From: an uncultured Clostridia bacterium
Lineage (GTDB): Bacteria; Bacillota; Clostridia; Oscillospirales; CAG-272
NCBI GenBank assembly: GCA_944381075.1
Contig: CALWJT010000037.1
Span: 1-57,878 of the forward strand
Length of the DNA stretch: 57,878 nucleotides
Direction of reading: 5' to 3'
Shown piece after piece: positions 32,082 through 44,483 of this stretch (the first letter of the stretch is position 1; each line of letters starts with the position of its first letter). The notes under the pieces were generated by a model. That model did no database searches. It saw nothing but the letters and a program-made list of their open reading frames with translations, and was not told the DNA's origin. A program made the translations under genes and the position numbers.

Positions 32082-33785
32082 TTATAAGGCAAGTATTTCT
32101 TCTTCTGACATCACGAGAACGAACATATCATATTCGACTCTTAAATCCGCTCCGAACGCAAGTCCGATATAATCGCCGTAACCGGTATAATCGGGAGACA
32201 GATAAATTAACAGGACAAAATAGTAATTTCCGTCCTCATCGACGATGACCGTCCCCTGATAATATTCCTCTGTGATTGCCGCTGCGGTATTCAGATCCGG
32301 CGAGCGGGATATCATGGGAAGCAAATACATTTGCTCAAAGGTATCGAGGGAATCGACCTTTACCATCACCATGACGGCAGCCTGCTCCTGCTCCGGCAGT
32401 TTGACGAAATATACGTCTCTGTCGTCCCGTGTGGAAATCACTGAGGATACGGTGTCTCCGTTTTCGAGGAGCTGTCCGTCAAAGCTTGTGCTTGTCTCTG
32501 AGACCGGTTTTTCTCCGATGAACCATTTCAGCGTGCCTTCCCTTTGGAAAAGCTCCTCGGGCGTGAGATCCACTTCAGAAAGGCCTTTTATCTGGGAGAT
32601 CTCAATGGCAAGGTTTAAATTTTGACCTTCCGTATAGCTTGCGGAATTGATCCCGATGACAAGTCCATGCTCATCGACCAGCGGTCCTCCGCTGTTGCCC
32701 TGCGAGATCGGTGCGGTCGATTGGATAAAGGATACGCCGGGCGCTTCCTCGATGCTGCGGTCTACATAGGAAATGATGCCGCTTGAGAAGGTCCCGGTAA
32801 GTCCGAGCGAGCTGCCAAGCGCGTAGGCGGCATCACCGACCTCCGGCTTTTCATCGGAAAGCTCAAGGTATGGGACCGTATTTCCTTTGGTATCAACGAG
32901 GAGGACGGCGACATCAAGCGCCTTGCTGTACGAAACGATCTCCTTCACCTCATAAACCGTTCCGTCGGAAAGCGTTACTTCGATTTTTCTGGCGTTTTCA
33001 ATGACATGATAGTTGGTGACTGCTTTTCCGTCCTCTGAGATGAAAAATCCAGAGCCCGTCGAAAAATGGATATCGTTTAACCGGTAGGTGTTGATCTCAA
33101 CGGTGCCGGGACTGATTTCTTTGAAAATTTCACTGGCGGACAAAACTTTTCTTTCCCATACCGCCTTTACGGTAAGGTCGCCGGTGACAGCGGAAACGTC
33201 CGTGTCCCATTTTACAAAATCATATTTTTCTCTGGAAACAGAGGGAAGGGAGGCGGCTTCGCCGTCCTTTACGGTTTGAACAAGAGGCGTATCGTCCTCC
33301 TGCGTACCGCCTGCAAGGTCAAAGGTCACGGTATGGACGGGCGTCCATACGGCGGTAACGGTCAAATCCTCGGTGACAGCGGAAAAATCCCGGCTCCAGC
33401 CGGTGAACGCATATCCCTCCTTCGAGACCGCCGGCGCCTCGGCAGCTTCGCCGTCGAGGACGCTCTGGACGAGCGCTTCGCTGTCCTTGGCGGTCCCTCC
33501 GTCAAGATCAAAGGTCACGGTATGTAGTTTTTTCCAAACCGGCGTCACCGTCGTCGCCTCGGTGGGATTTTCGTAATTTCCGTCCCAGCCGACGAGCGCG
33601 TACCCCTCTTTGGTGATTTCAGGCGGGACAATGGTCACGCCGTCCTTGTAGGTTTGCTTCAGCTCGCCGGAAACCAGCGTTGCGTCTCCGATGTCGAATA
33701 CCACGCGGGTCCCGCCGCAGCTGACAAGAAAAAGAAGCGCCGATATGAGGATAGCGCCGCACAGTAATTTTGCTGATTTTTTCAT
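32082..33785 (-). CDS. S1C (HtrA/DegP-type) serine protease lipoprotein with InlB-type repeats
   Basis: This 567-residue exported protein has a signal sequence with lipobox LVSC (Cys23), so it should be anchored outside the membrane. Three Flg_new/InlB-type beta repeats follow (about 26-84, 87-148, 150-211), the last two with HTVTFDL...GG openings. The trypsin-like protease domain has His260, Asp291 and Ser365 (GNSGGP). No PDZ domain is apparent; the last 170 residues are of unknown type, perhaps a beta-sandwich. The ATG at 33785 follows agaggggga; a start 7 codons earlier would spoil the signal sequence. A housekeeping or matrix-processing surface protease is likely. Confidence 0.87.
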   Translation of the reverse strand: MKKSAKLLCGAILISALLFLVSCGGTRVVFDIGDATLVSGELKQTYKDGVTIVPPEITKEGYALVGWDGNYENPTEATTVTPVWKKLHTVTFDLDGGTAKDSEALVQSVLDGEAAEAPAVSKEGYAFTGWSRDFSAVTEDLTVTAVWTPVHTVTFDLAGGTQEDDTPLVQTVKDGEAASLPSVSREKYDFVKWDTDVSAVTGDLTVKAVWERKVLSASEIFKEISPGTVEINTYRLNDIHFSTGSGFFISEDGKAVTNYHVIENARKIEVTLSDGTVYEVKEIVSYSKALDVAVLLVDTKGNTVPYLELSDEKPEVGDAAYALGSSLGLTGTFSSGIISYVDRSIEEAPGVSFIQSTAPISQGNSGGPLVDEHGLVIGINSASYTEGQNLNLAIEISQIKGLSEVDLTPEELFQREGTLKWFIGEKPVSETSTSFDGQLLENGDTVSSVISTRDDRDVYFVKLPEQEQAAVMVMVKVDSLDTFEQMYLLPMISRSPDLNTAAAITEEYYQGTVIVDEDGNYYFVLLIYLSPDYTGYGDYIGLAFGADLRVEYDMFVLVMSEEEILAL

Positions 33786-33839
33786 AGAATCCCCCTCTCT
33801 CTGCATCCTGTGGATTGAAAGAATATCTCTTTCTTTTAT

Positions 33840-33867
33840 ATTATAACAGAAAAAAGATAAGATTCAA
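33840..33867 (-). promoter_or_regulatory. Promoter of the S1C protease gene
   Basis: On the - strand, TTGAAT (33867-33862), a 16-base spacer and a perfect TATAAT (33845-33840). Confidence 0.6.
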
Positions 33868-33877
33868 TATGAAAAAG

Positions 33878-33914
33878 AAAACCGGCGGCATGAAATTTCA
33901 TGCCGCCGGTTTTT
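33878..33914 (-). terminator. Terminator of the GH78 gene
   Basis: An 18-bp-arm palindrome centred on GAAATTTC (AAAACCGGCGGCATG with its complement) begins two bases after the rhamnosidase stop and has T-runs on both ends. Confidence 0.88.
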
Positions 33915-33915
33915 C

Positions 33916-36126
33916 TCATGCCGTGAGGGTATGCGTTCCTTCTCCGAGCTCATACGTTTTGCCTGCGATGACGGCGGTGGCCGTAAGTCCCGACGGGACT
34001 GTGAACCGATATTCCGTCTGCCCGCCCGCGGTATGCTTCCATTCGGAACGGATGATACCGTATTTGGTCTTAAGCGACGCCTTCACATAGTCCATCCTGT
34101 CGGTGACGACAGGGCGGAAGCGGATATGCTCAAATCCGGGATGCTCCTCGTCCGTATCGATTCCCGCGCAGACGCCATAGAGCCAGTCGCCGACTGCGCC
34201 GTAGGCATAGTGATTGTAGGAGTTCATGGATTTGCTCCACATGGTGCCGTCGTCACGGATCCCGTCCCAGTGCTCCCACATGGTGGTCGCGCCATGGTCT
34301 ACGGAGTAGAGCCAGGACGGCATTTGATCCTGGAAGAGCAGGGTATAGGCGAGATCATCGTATCCGCAGCCGGTCAGCACATGAAGCAGATACGGCGTCC
34401 CGAGGAAGCCGGTCGTCAACTTGTCGCCGTTCTCATGGATCATCTGGACAAGCTTTTCCGCATGCGCTCGCTCCGTGCCCTCAGGACAAATCCCGAAATA
34501 GAGTGCGATGACAAGTCCCGTCTGCGTCAGTGGCTGGATGTTCAGCATCCCGTCCTTGTAGTAGTCTTGGTAGATACGCTGCTTGGTTTCCTGAATTTTC
34601 TTTTCATAATCTAAAAGGTCGAGGTCCTTCACACCGAGGATCTTGGAGATTTTTACGAACAGCATCGTGGAATAGGCACGGTAGGCATAGGCGAGATACC
34701 ATTTGCTGGTCGCGCCGTTGCACTGAGAGGTATCGGCATCGTGCGCGAGCCAGTCGCCGAAGTGCCTGCCGCTGCGCACATAGTCGTCGCCGAGCTCGTA
34801 CTGGTAATCGATCCACCGCTTGATGGTGACGTATTGACGGCGGAGCAGCTCACGGTCGCCGTAGAGCAGATACATCTGCCAGGGAACGATGACGCAGGCG
34901 TCCGCCCAGCCCATGGAGGGCGTCGCCATGCCGAGGTTCGGGACGTACGGCGGGATGGCGCCCGTTGCTCTTTGGTCAAGCGTGACGTCGGAGAGCCATT
35001 TGCGGAAGAATCTGTCAACGTTGAAATTGTAGCCGGCGCAGCGCGCGAAGACCTGCGCGTCCCCCGTCCAGCCGAGACGCTCGTCGCGCTGCGGACAGTC
35101 GGTCGGAACGTCGAGGAAGTTGCTTTTCTGCCCCCATATGATGTTGTGATAGAGCTGGTTGATCCGACGGTCGGAGCATTCAAACGTTCCGGTCCGCTCA
35201 AGGTCGGAATGAACGACGATCGCAGTGAAGGCATCCGGATCGACATCGCCGTGCCATTCGGTAAGGCGGATATACCGGAACCCGTAATAGGTGAATTCCG
35301 GCTTCCAGACGTGGTATTCTCCGTCGCCTACAAATACGATCTGCTCTTTGGCCGAGCGGAGGTTTTCGGTGTAGAAATTGCCTTCGGCATCAAGCACCTC
35401 TGCATGATCGATGACGATCCTTTCGCCCTGCGGAACGCAAAGAGAGAGCTCGATATATCCCGTCATGTTCTGACCGAAATCGATAACGGTCTCCCCCTTC
35501 GGCGTATGGATGATCTCGACCGGATTGAAGCGTTCATGCTCGCAGATGATCTCGCCCTCCTGAGGAACCAGGATGCTTCTCGCATGGCTCAATACCTTAA
35601 CGGGATGGATCTTGACGCCGGCGCGGTAGGAGGCGTCATACACGTCGCCGTTGTATATGTTGCAGGCGCGCCAGCAGGTTTCCCGTACTGAAAAATTACT
35701 GTCTGTAAGGATAACGTCTTCCGTCTCATCTTCGTAGACGATGACAAGGGAAGCAATGACAGCGTATTCCGTCGCCGAAAGCTCTTCGGTGGCCCAGTCA
35801 GCACAAGGCTTTCCGCCCAGCGCTGCATACGGCATCCGCCAGCCGGGCGCTGCGGTAATGGAAAGAACGTTCTCGCCCGTCCGAATGAGAGCGGTGACAT
35901 CATATTCCTGATACTGTACGCGATGATGGTAGGAGGTCCAGCCAGGCGCCAGCACATAGCTTACTTTTTCTCCGTTGACCCTGGCGGCGTAGACGCCGAG
36001 GGCAGAAACGGTAAGAGAGGCGTGCCGCACAGGCTTTTCCATACGGAAATTCCGGAAAAATTCAGATGCCGACTCGCCCGCTTCGTAATCCGGCTTGATC
36101 CACCGGGCTTCATAGATTCGATTCAT
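33916..36126 (-). CDS. Alpha-L-rhamnosidase, GH78 family
   Basis: This 736-residue protein without a signal peptide is probably intracellular. It has an N-terminal beta-sandwich region (about 1-290, with YFGFRYIRL-type and YDVTALIRTGENVL motifs). An (alpha/alpha)6 catalytic domain (about 310-650) carries the GH78 hallmark DCPQRDERLGWTGDAQ, whose acidic residues include the general acid. A C-terminal beta domain ends with PSGLTATA. It removes terminal alpha-L-rhamnose from plant glycosides or pectin fragments. The ATG at 36126 follows aaaggaac. It has its own promoter and terminator, and no transporter or sugar-pathway genes are adjacent. Confidence 0.92.
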   Translation of the reverse strand: MNRIYEARWIKPDYEAGESASEFFRNFRMEKPVRHASLTVSALGVYAARVNGEKVSYVLAPGWTSYHHRVQYQEYDVTALIRTGENVLSITAAPGWRMPYAALGGKPCADWATEELSATEYAVIASLVIVYEDETEDVILTDSNFSVRETCWRACNIYNGDVYDASYRAGVKIHPVKVLSHARSILVPQEGEIICEHERFNPVEIIHTPKGETVIDFGQNMTGYIELSLCVPQGERIVIDHAEVLDAEGNFYTENLRSAKEQIVFVGDGEYHVWKPEFTYYGFRYIRLTEWHGDVDPDAFTAIVVHSDLERTGTFECSDRRINQLYHNIIWGQKSNFLDVPTDCPQRDERLGWTGDAQVFARCAGYNFNVDRFFRKWLSDVTLDQRATGAIPPYVPNLGMATPSMGWADACVIVPWQMYLLYGDRELLRRQYVTIKRWIDYQYELGDDYVRSGRHFGDWLAHDADTSQCNGATSKWYLAYAYRAYSTMLFVKISKILGVKDLDLLDYEKKIQETKQRIYQDYYKDGMLNIQPLTQTGLVIALYFGICPEGTERAHAEKLVQMIHENGDKLTTGFLGTPYLLHVLTGCGYDDLAYTLLFQDQMPSWLYSVDHGATTMWEHWDGIRDDGTMWSKSMNSYNHYAYGAVGDWLYGVCAGIDTDEEHPGFEHIRFRPVVTDRMDYVKASLKTKYGIIRSEWKHTAGGQTEYRFTVPSGLTATAVIAGKTYELGEGTHTLTA

Positions 36127-36175
36127 AATGGGTTCCTTTCCGAAGTGATTTTTTATTCCAATGGATTCCGGTTCC

Positions 36176-36204
36176 ATCCTATCATATTGCTTTTTATAAG
36201 TCAA
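36176..36204 (-). promoter_or_regulatory. Promoter of the rhamnosidase gene
   Basis: On the - strand, TTGACT (36204-36199), a 17-base spacer and TAGGAT (36181-36176). Confidence 0.55.
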
Positions 36205-36291
36205 CCTATTCCGGTAAAAAAATAAAAGATTTTAGAACGGGCATGCCGGGAGAATGAAAGAAAAAGCCGCAGTGCGATTTCTTAAAATCGA

Positions 36292-36320
36292 TTGACAAAT
36301 ATAGTATTCTGTGGTAAATT
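36292..36320 (+). promoter_or_regulatory. Promoter of the papain-like protease pair
   Basis: A perfect TTGACA (36292-36297), a 17-base spacer and TAAATT (36315-36320). A ribosome binding site aggaga follows at 36349-36354. Confidence 0.65.
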
Positions 36321-36393
36321 AGAATTGAAATGGGGGTGATTCCATTATAGGAGAATCATATTTTCATTCTAAAAAACATCGTTTATACTCGCA

Positions 36394-37563
36394 TTGTTTA
36401 TGATTCTTGGTATAATTGCATGCATCTCAGTTTCGGCGGCAGAAATTTCCGCTTTTTCTGCATCAGAGGTCACTCTTGTGGAGGGAGAATATTATATACA
36501 AAACCGCTATCGTCCACGGTATGTACAGGTAGATAACAACGACAAGCCGGGTTATTCTACATCTGGCTCTATCTTAGAGCAGTGGAATTTTTGTGGGGAT
36601 GAACACCAGCGATGGTATATTTCCTCTGTCGGAGGCGGATATGATAAAATTGAAAATGTGAAAAGCGGTCTTGTGATTTCGGTTCCTTCTAATAAAATCG
36701 GAAGTGAAAATATTGCGTTGGTTCAGGAACCGTATACCGGAGCAGACCGGCAGAAATGGAAAATTACATTTACGAAATACGGTTCCTTTAAAATCAAGGC
36801 CAAATCTTCGGAATCCATTACCAATAAAGATCTTTCTATGGTAGTGGGGGACAGCTTATGGGGCGACAGCGACGGCTTGAATGTGGAGCAGCGCAAGTAT
36901 GTGGATAACGACAGCTTTCGTGATGAGTGGTATTTGCATTTGGTAATAGAAGACAGCGGGGTCGCTGTGGAAGGACAAAAGAAGAGCAACTGGTGCTGGG
37001 CGGCAACTGCGAGGATGTTCGCTAAACATTATTTTCCTAATGTTACATATACGCAAAATCAAGCTGTTTCTTATATATACGGCAGTGAAGTAAATCAAAT
37101 GGGCGGTGTTATAGAAGCGGCTAATGCAATGAATTACTATATTTCAAATTTAACTAATGAAGTGTTTAATATCAGAGGGACGGGATGGGAATACGGCGTT
37201 TATTCTAAACAGACGATCCGTACTTTCCTTGATAATAATCATGTTTTGTTTATAGGTCTCGGATTATATAACAGTGATAACGTAACGTCACGGGATACCG
37301 GTCATGCTATTTTAATATATGGTTATACAAAGCAAACGGTTATGAATAGCGACGGTTCTGCCCGCACAAGATATTGGTTTTTAGTAAGAGATCCATATCC
37401 TGAAAACGAAGGAAGAAGTTATATGATTTCCTATGAGAAATTATATAACGGTCGGAATCCACAAATGTTCGAGGAAGCAAATAAATATGCATGGGAATGC
37501 CAAATTGTGATAAACACAAACTATTCGTCAAATTTAGTTCCGTGCTACTTTACTTATGATTAA
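36394..37563 (+). CDS. Secreted papain-like cysteine protease with ricin-type lectin domain; start region disrupted
   Basis: At 389 residues this has a short hydrophobic leader, a ricin-type beta-trefoil (about 27-182, with QRW and RQKW repeats) and a papain-fold protease. The protease has Gln195, Cys201 in NWCWAA, His304 in TGHAILIYGY and Asp333, as in C39/C70-like families. The start is a problem. The only initiators are TTG at 36394 or ATG at 36400, 40 bases past the ribosome binding site (36349-36354). In-frame codons upstream (from 36373) would complete a normal signal peptide but are cut off by TAA at 36370-36372. The gene is clearly more AT-rich than its neighbours, suggesting transfer. 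It may be decaying, or a sequencing error may be present. Confidence 0.75.
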   Translation: MFMILGIIACISVSAAEISAFSASEVTLVEGEYYIQNRYRPRYVQVDNNDKPGYSTSGSILEQWNFCGDEHQRWYISSVGGGYDKIENVKSGLVISVPSNKIGSENIALVQEPYTGADRQKWKITFTKYGSFKIKAKSSESITNKDLSMVVGDSLWGDSDGLNVEQRKYVDNDSFRDEWYLHLVIEDSGVAVEGQKKSNWCWAATARMFAKHYFPNVTYTQNQAVSYIYGSEVNQMGGVIEAANAMNYYISNLTNEVFNIRGTGWEYGVYSKQTIRTFLDNNHVLFIGLGLYNSDNVTSRDTGHAILIYGYTKQTVMNSDGSARTRYWFLVRDPYPENEGRSYMISYEKLYNGRNPQMFEEANKYAWECQIVINTNYSSNLVPCYFTYD

Positions 37564-37591
37564 CGAAAAGTCGTGAATAGGAGGAATAACG

Positions 37592-38377
37592 ATGAAAAAA
37601 TACGTATGTTTTATTACAATATGTTTATTTATTCTATTCTCTTTTTCTATCTTTGCGAATGAAGGAATAGAAGATTCTCTATCGTTTTCAGACTCGGTTT
37701 ATCAAACGATTGAAAATGCGAATAAAGATAATACGATAAAAATATTCAACGGAACCTTCATGCATTTGTTTGGACAAAGAAAGGGCATTGAAGAAATCAT
37801 ATCGGATGAAAATCTGTTGGAACCTTACTATGCTGTAAAGGGACGGTTTTCCTCTGCTGAATATTATTATATAAGAGAGGGCGCTTCCTGTAAGATCAGC
37901 ATTCACCCGCCGGAACTGGATTCGACGCTTTCGTATGTGTTGAATCCGAGTTTGATTTTAAACAAGGTGTCGCCATTTCTCTCCGCCCAGCATATTTATT
38001 ATTTGAATGGAGATGCCTCTCATGACGGCATATATATTTATTATCAGACAGAAAAAGGTGATTACGTTTATTATCAAGAATTTGCAAGTGATGCAGAGGG
38101 GTATTTATTTCCCGTAGATGATTTTTATGCGATTGCGGAAGAAGTGGAAACGACTTTCCAAGCGGAAAAACAGGAGAGAGAGCATCTTGATAGTATTCAA
38201 AAATATTTATTCGGCGGTCCCACGCTGCTTTCTGACATCGTGGATATTTCTGAATATCAAATTACGCCGGGAAATCCGGTGCTGCTTTATGTAGGTCTTG
38301 CGGCGGCGGTGGGAATCGTCGGTGTCGGCGTATTTCTGCTGGTTCGGAGAAAACGGACGCGCCGTGCGTCTCGGTGA
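37592..38377 (+). CDS. Exported single-pass membrane protein of unknown function
   Basis: This 261-residue protein has a signal peptide (about 1-22, cleavage near IFAN), an extracytoplasmic region of about 200 residues rich in Tyr and Ser, one transmembrane helix (about 232-252) and a basic RRKRTRRASR tail. This gives type I topology. An aggagga site precedes the ATG, and it follows the papain-like protease by 28 bases. It is likely co-transcribed and functionally linked, perhaps as a receptor, inhibitor or immunity partner; that is inference. It shares the AT-rich composition of its partner. I recognise no domain. Confidence 0.65.
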   Translation: MKKYVCFITICLFILFSFSIFANEGIEDSLSFSDSVYQTIENANKDNTIKIFNGTFMHLFGQRKGIEEIISDENLLEPYYAVKGRFSSAEYYYIREGASCKISIHPPELDSTLSYVLNPSLILNKVSPFLSAQHIYYLNGDASHDGIYIYYQTEKGDYVYYQEFASDAEGYLFPVDDFYAIAEEVETTFQAEKQEREHLDSIQKYLFGGPTLLSDIVDISEYQITPGNPVLLYVGLAAAVGIVGVGVFLLVRRKRTRRASR

Positions 38378-38394
38378 ATAGAAATAAAAAATCA

Positions 38395-38433
38395 GCAAGG
38401 GCGGATGCCATAAGGCGTCCGCCCTTGCTTTCT
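38395..38433. terminator. Terminator after the protease pair
   Basis: Near-perfect 15-bp arms GCAAGGGCGGATGCC/GGCGTCCGCCCTTGC with an ATAA loop, then TTTCTT. A-rich sequence upstream may let it also serve the convergent gene at 38456. Confidence 0.85.
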
Positions 38434-38455
38434 TGCACATACTATATTTAAAAAT

Positions 38456-39337
38456 TTACGATTCCTGATTCTCCCCGCTTTCTGAAGCTTCCGACGGGAT
38501 AACCGGCGCCGGCTCCTTTTTGATGGCAGAGATCATTGTGTAAAGCACGGCAAAAATATAAAATACCGCGCCGCATTCTACGGCTTCAAAAAGAGATTCC
38601 GGCGTTAAGGAAATTTCCCAAAATGCTGTTAATGTAAATAAAGGAAGCATGTAAACTAAGACACATACCATTGCAATGAGGGAAAAAGCAAATCTTGCCG
38701 GGTTCTGTGCAGACGATACGGTGTTGCGTGTTTCAAAAAGGAAGAACAAGAGAAGCGCCGCGATGGAAACGTTGCAAAAGATTCGGTTGGGGTCATTATA
38801 AAGATAATCGGGATGGATGTAAGAGGCTGCAAGATAGGAGAGCGCCCAGAGTGCAGGGAAGAACGAAAGCGCTTTCTTGATTTTCGACTCGCCGTATCCG
38901 ACGGATGCGCTGAAAATAAAATATGCGGCCGCTCCAAACAGAGAGAAGAAGGAAATCCACTGAGCGGCTTTGAAAAACCAGCCGCCTCCTGTTTGGAAAA
39001 TGGTCCCGGCATAGTAGATCAGTACCAGAATGCCGACCGCGGCAAAGATAAAACCGCAAAGAGAACTGGAAAATACGGAAACCTGATTGGAAGAGGCGGA
39101 AAAACGTTCAAATTTTTCCCTCCGTATCCAAAAATAAGAGGTAAACAGAATCAGGACAACAGCCAGCATTCCATACCCCAGCAGCTGAATATAGAGATCT
39201 GCCTCCCTTGAGAATTCACCGTTGTATGGATCGTAATACCGATATAAAATAACGGTGCGGCATATCGCAAGGGCCAGTCCCGCCGCGATGGATAAGGACA
39301 TATACGCAATCATGATTTTCTTTTTGCTCAAAGACAT
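38456..39337 (-). CDS. Multi-pass membrane protein of unknown function
   Basis: This 293-residue protein has about seven predicted membrane helices and a charged C-terminal tail (PSEASESGENQES). The start at 39337 (MSLSKKK) is chosen for aaggaga just upstream, although the spacing is short; ATGs at 39352 or 39370 are alternatives. A TATAAT-type -10 lies at the complement of 39380-39385, with a poor -35. I do not recognise a family. It stands alone downstream of the ATP synthase operon. Confidence 0.65.
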   Translation of the reverse strand: MSLSKKKIMIAYMSLSIAAGLALAICRTVILYRYYDPYNGEFSREADLYIQLLGYGMLAVVLILFTSYFWIRREKFERFSASSNQVSVFSSSLCGFIFAAVGILVLIYYAGTIFQTGGGWFFKAAQWISFFSLFGAAAYFIFSASVGYGESKIKKALSFFPALWALSYLAASYIHPDYLYNDPNRIFCNVSIAALLLFFLFETRNTVSSAQNPARFAFSLIAMVCVLVYMLPLFTLTAFWEISLTPESLFEAVECGAVFYIFAVLYTMISAIKKEPAPVIPSEASESGENQES

Positions 39338-39502
39338 CCATCTCCTTATCATAAATAAACAATCATCCACTTCTAAAAAATTATATCGTATAAATGTTAA
39401 GAAAGTGTATAGGAAAATTAAACATTCCGAATTTTATTCATGATTTCGGAGATTTTTATAAAAAAATCGGGGATTTCCAATGCTTGTCTCACCTGTATGG
39501 AT

Positions 39503-42250
<2,748 letters not shown>

Positions 42251-42256
42251 AGCCCG

Positions 42257-43990
42257 TCACCGCTTTTCCCATTCGTTCAAAAATGCTTTGGAAAGCTCGA
42301 TCAATTTTTTCTGGTCTTCCTCTGCGAGCTTGCCCGATTGATCGATGCTCCGTAAGATCGCCGGCGCTTGCTTCTGGATAGATTCGATCAGTCCGGCGGC
42401 GCAGGACTGAATATCGTCCGGCGATATATCGATGAACAGATGGGCGAGTGCCGCCGTCAAGAGGATGATCTGCTCTGAGCGGCGCTGCGGATGATACTGC
42501 TTCTGCCGCAGGAGCTGCATCAGTCCCTGTCCATATATCAGCTGCTTTCTTGTCACCTCATCGAGGTCGCTTGAAAACTGCGTGAAAATTTTCATTTCCC
42601 GATACTGAGCAAGGTCGAGCCGGAGCGTACCGGTCGCTTTTTTCATTGCCTTGGTCTGAGCGCTGCCGCCGACGCGGGATACGGAGAGGCCGACGTTGAC
42701 GGCCGGACGCTGTCCGGCAAAGAAAAGATCGCTTTCCAAGAAGATCTGGCCGTCTGTAATGGAAATGATATTGGTCGGAATGTATGCCGAAACGTCTCCC
42801 GCCTGCGTTTCCACGATGGGGAGCGCCGTCATGCTGCCGCCGCCCTTGCTTTCGGAAAGCTGGGCGGAGCGCTCCAAAAGACGGGAGTGCAGATAGAAAA
42901 CGTCTCCCGGATACGCCTCGCGCCCCGGCGATCTGCCGAGCAGAAGACTCATGGAACGGTAAGCGACGGCATGCTTGGAAAGATCGTCGTAGACGATCAG
43001 AACATCCTGTCCCTTGTTCATGAAATATTCGCCGATGGAGCAGCCGGCATAAGGCGCAATGTATTGCAGCGGGGCGGGCTCTGAGGCGGTAGCGGCAACA
43101 ACGATGGTATATTCCATCGCGCCGTGCTTTTCCAGGTTTGCGGTAAGCTGTGCGATGGAGCTTGCTTTTTGACCGATGGCAACATAAATGCAAATGACGC
43201 CCTTGCCCTTTTGATTCAAAATGGTATCGAGCGCAATGGCTGTTTTTCCCGTTTGGCGGTCGCCGATGATGAGCTCTCTCTGCCCGCGTCCGATCGGGAA
43301 CATGGAATCGATGGCGAGGATGCCCGTTTCCAACGGTCTTGTGACAGGACTTCTGTCAATGATACCGGGCGCGGGGCTCTCGATTCTGCGATAAGCTTTG
43401 GTTTCGATCTCTCCCTTGCCGTCGATGGGATTGCCAAGCGCGCCGATCACCCGTCCGATCATTGCCTCTCCCACAGGGATGCCGGCAACCTTTCCCGTGC
43501 GCTTGACGGCGCTGCCCTCGGTCACGCCTTCGTCATCATCAAATAAAATACATGATATCTCATGCTCGTTCAAATTCTGGACCATTCCGCGGATCCCAGA
43601 GGAGAAAAGAAGAATTTCGCCGTAAGAGGCGTTTTTCATTCCCTGGACCGTAGCGATCCCGTCTCCGACGGTAACGACGGTCCCGATCTCTTCTGCCAAC
43701 GCCTGCGGAGTCCAGCGGCGGATGGTTTCGCGCAGAAGGGGAATGATATCTCCGTCTTTTGCGGATACTGCGTCGATGGCATGCCTAAGCTGCTCAAAGC
43801 GCCCTCTGACGCTGAAGTCGTAGATATCCGAGCCGACTTCAAGAAGAAATCCATGCATGGACGGATCCTCGTGAAATACAAGACGGATGCCGGGACCATA
43901 GCGGCGGGAAATGAATTCCTCCAGCTTTGCCTGCTGCTCAGGGCTCGGCGCCTTGGCGGCGAGCAGGACCGCTTCCGGATTACTTGTCAT
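42257..43990 (-). CDS. atpA: F1Fo ATP synthase alpha subunit with fused C-terminal delta domain
   Basis: At 577 residues this is about 75 longer than a normal alpha subunit. Residues about 80-577 are alpha, with Walker A GDRQTGKT (243-250) and the [14 protein letters not shown] segment. Residues about 14-75 resemble the C-terminal domain of delta (AtpH): a [18 protein letters not shown] helix, an [13 protein letters not shown] strand pair and [13 protein letters not shown]. The N-terminal six-helix half of delta, which normally docks onto alpha, is absent, and no separate atpH exists between atpF and this gene. The fusion may replace that docking and attach the b stalk directly. The start overlaps atpF by 11 bases. 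Confidence 0.9.
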   Translation of the reverse strand: MTSNPEAVLLAAKAPSPEQQAKLEEFISRRYGPGIRLVFHEDPSMHGFLLEVGSDIYDFSVRGRFEQLRHAIDAVSAKDGDIIPLLRETIRRWTPQALAEEIGTVVTVGDGIATVQGMKNASYGEILLFSSGIRGMVQNLNEHEISCILFDDDEGVTEGSAVKRTGKVAGIPVGEAMIGRVIGALGNPIDGKGEIETKAYRRIESPAPGIIDRSPVTRPLETGILAIDSMFPIGRGQRELIIGDRQTGKTAIALDTILNQKGKGVICIYVAIGQKASSIAQLTANLEKHGAMEYTIVVAATASEPAPLQYIAPYAGCSIGEYFMNKGQDVLIVYDDLSKHAVAYRSMSLLLGRSPGREAYPGDVFYLHSRLLERSAQLSESKGGGSMTALPIVETQAGDVSAYIPTNIISITDGQIFLESDLFFAGQRPAVNVGLSVSRVGGSAQTKAMKKATGTLRLDLAQYREMKIFTQFSSDLDEVTRKQLIYGQGLMQLLRQKQYHPQRRSEQIILLTAALAHLFIDISPDDIQSCAAGLIESIQKQAPAILRSIDQSGKLAEEDQKKLIELSKAFLNEWEKR

Positions 43991-44468
43991 GAGACTCGCT
44001 CCTCTCGACCGAAGCTAAGAAGGAATCATATGCCTGAGAGGTGCTCTCCGCGATGATTTTTTCGGCGGCTTCGGCAGCTGTTCTGGCAATATCTTCCTGT
44101 GCGGAGGCGACGATCTCATCGTGCTCCTTTTGGGCTTCGCTTTTTGCACGGCTGACAAGCTTTTCCGCTTCGGTGCGCGCATCGCTGATCCGAGCTTCGG
44201 CAGCCTTGGAAGCATCGGCTCTGGCCTGTTCTTTCAGCTCGCGGATTTCCTTATCGGCATTTTGAAGCTTTTGTTCATACTGAGCCTTCGTTTTTTCTGC
44301 TTCGGCAAGCTTGCTCTGCGTTTCTTCTTCGCGTTTTTCATATTCCTGTTTGCGTTTCTCCATGAAAGCTTTGACCGGCTTGTAAAGAAGGAAATAAAGA
44401 ATGGCGAACAGAATGGTGAAATTCAGAAGATGCAACAGAATTTGCTGCCAATCGATATTCAGTGGCAT
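43980..44468 (-). CDS. atpF: F1Fo ATP synthase b subunit
   Basis: This 162-residue peripheral-stalk subunit has one N-terminal membrane helix (about 8-28) and a long charged coiled coil (about 35-150). The ATG at 44468 is chosen because aaggaagg is correctly spaced; a GTG at 44477 abuts that site. Its C-terminus would normally bind delta; here the delta-like domain is on alpha, encoded immediately downstream with an 11-base overlap. Confidence 0.94.
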   Translation of the reverse strand: MPLNIDWQQILLHLLNFTILFAILYFLLYKPVKAFMEKRKQEYEKREEETQSKLAEAEKTKAQYEQKLQNADKEIRELKEQARADASKAAEARISDARTEAEKLVSRAKSEAQKEHDEIVASAQEDIARTAAEAAEKIIAESTSQAYDSFLASVERSESHDK

Positions 44469-44483
44469 GGACGGCACCTTCCT

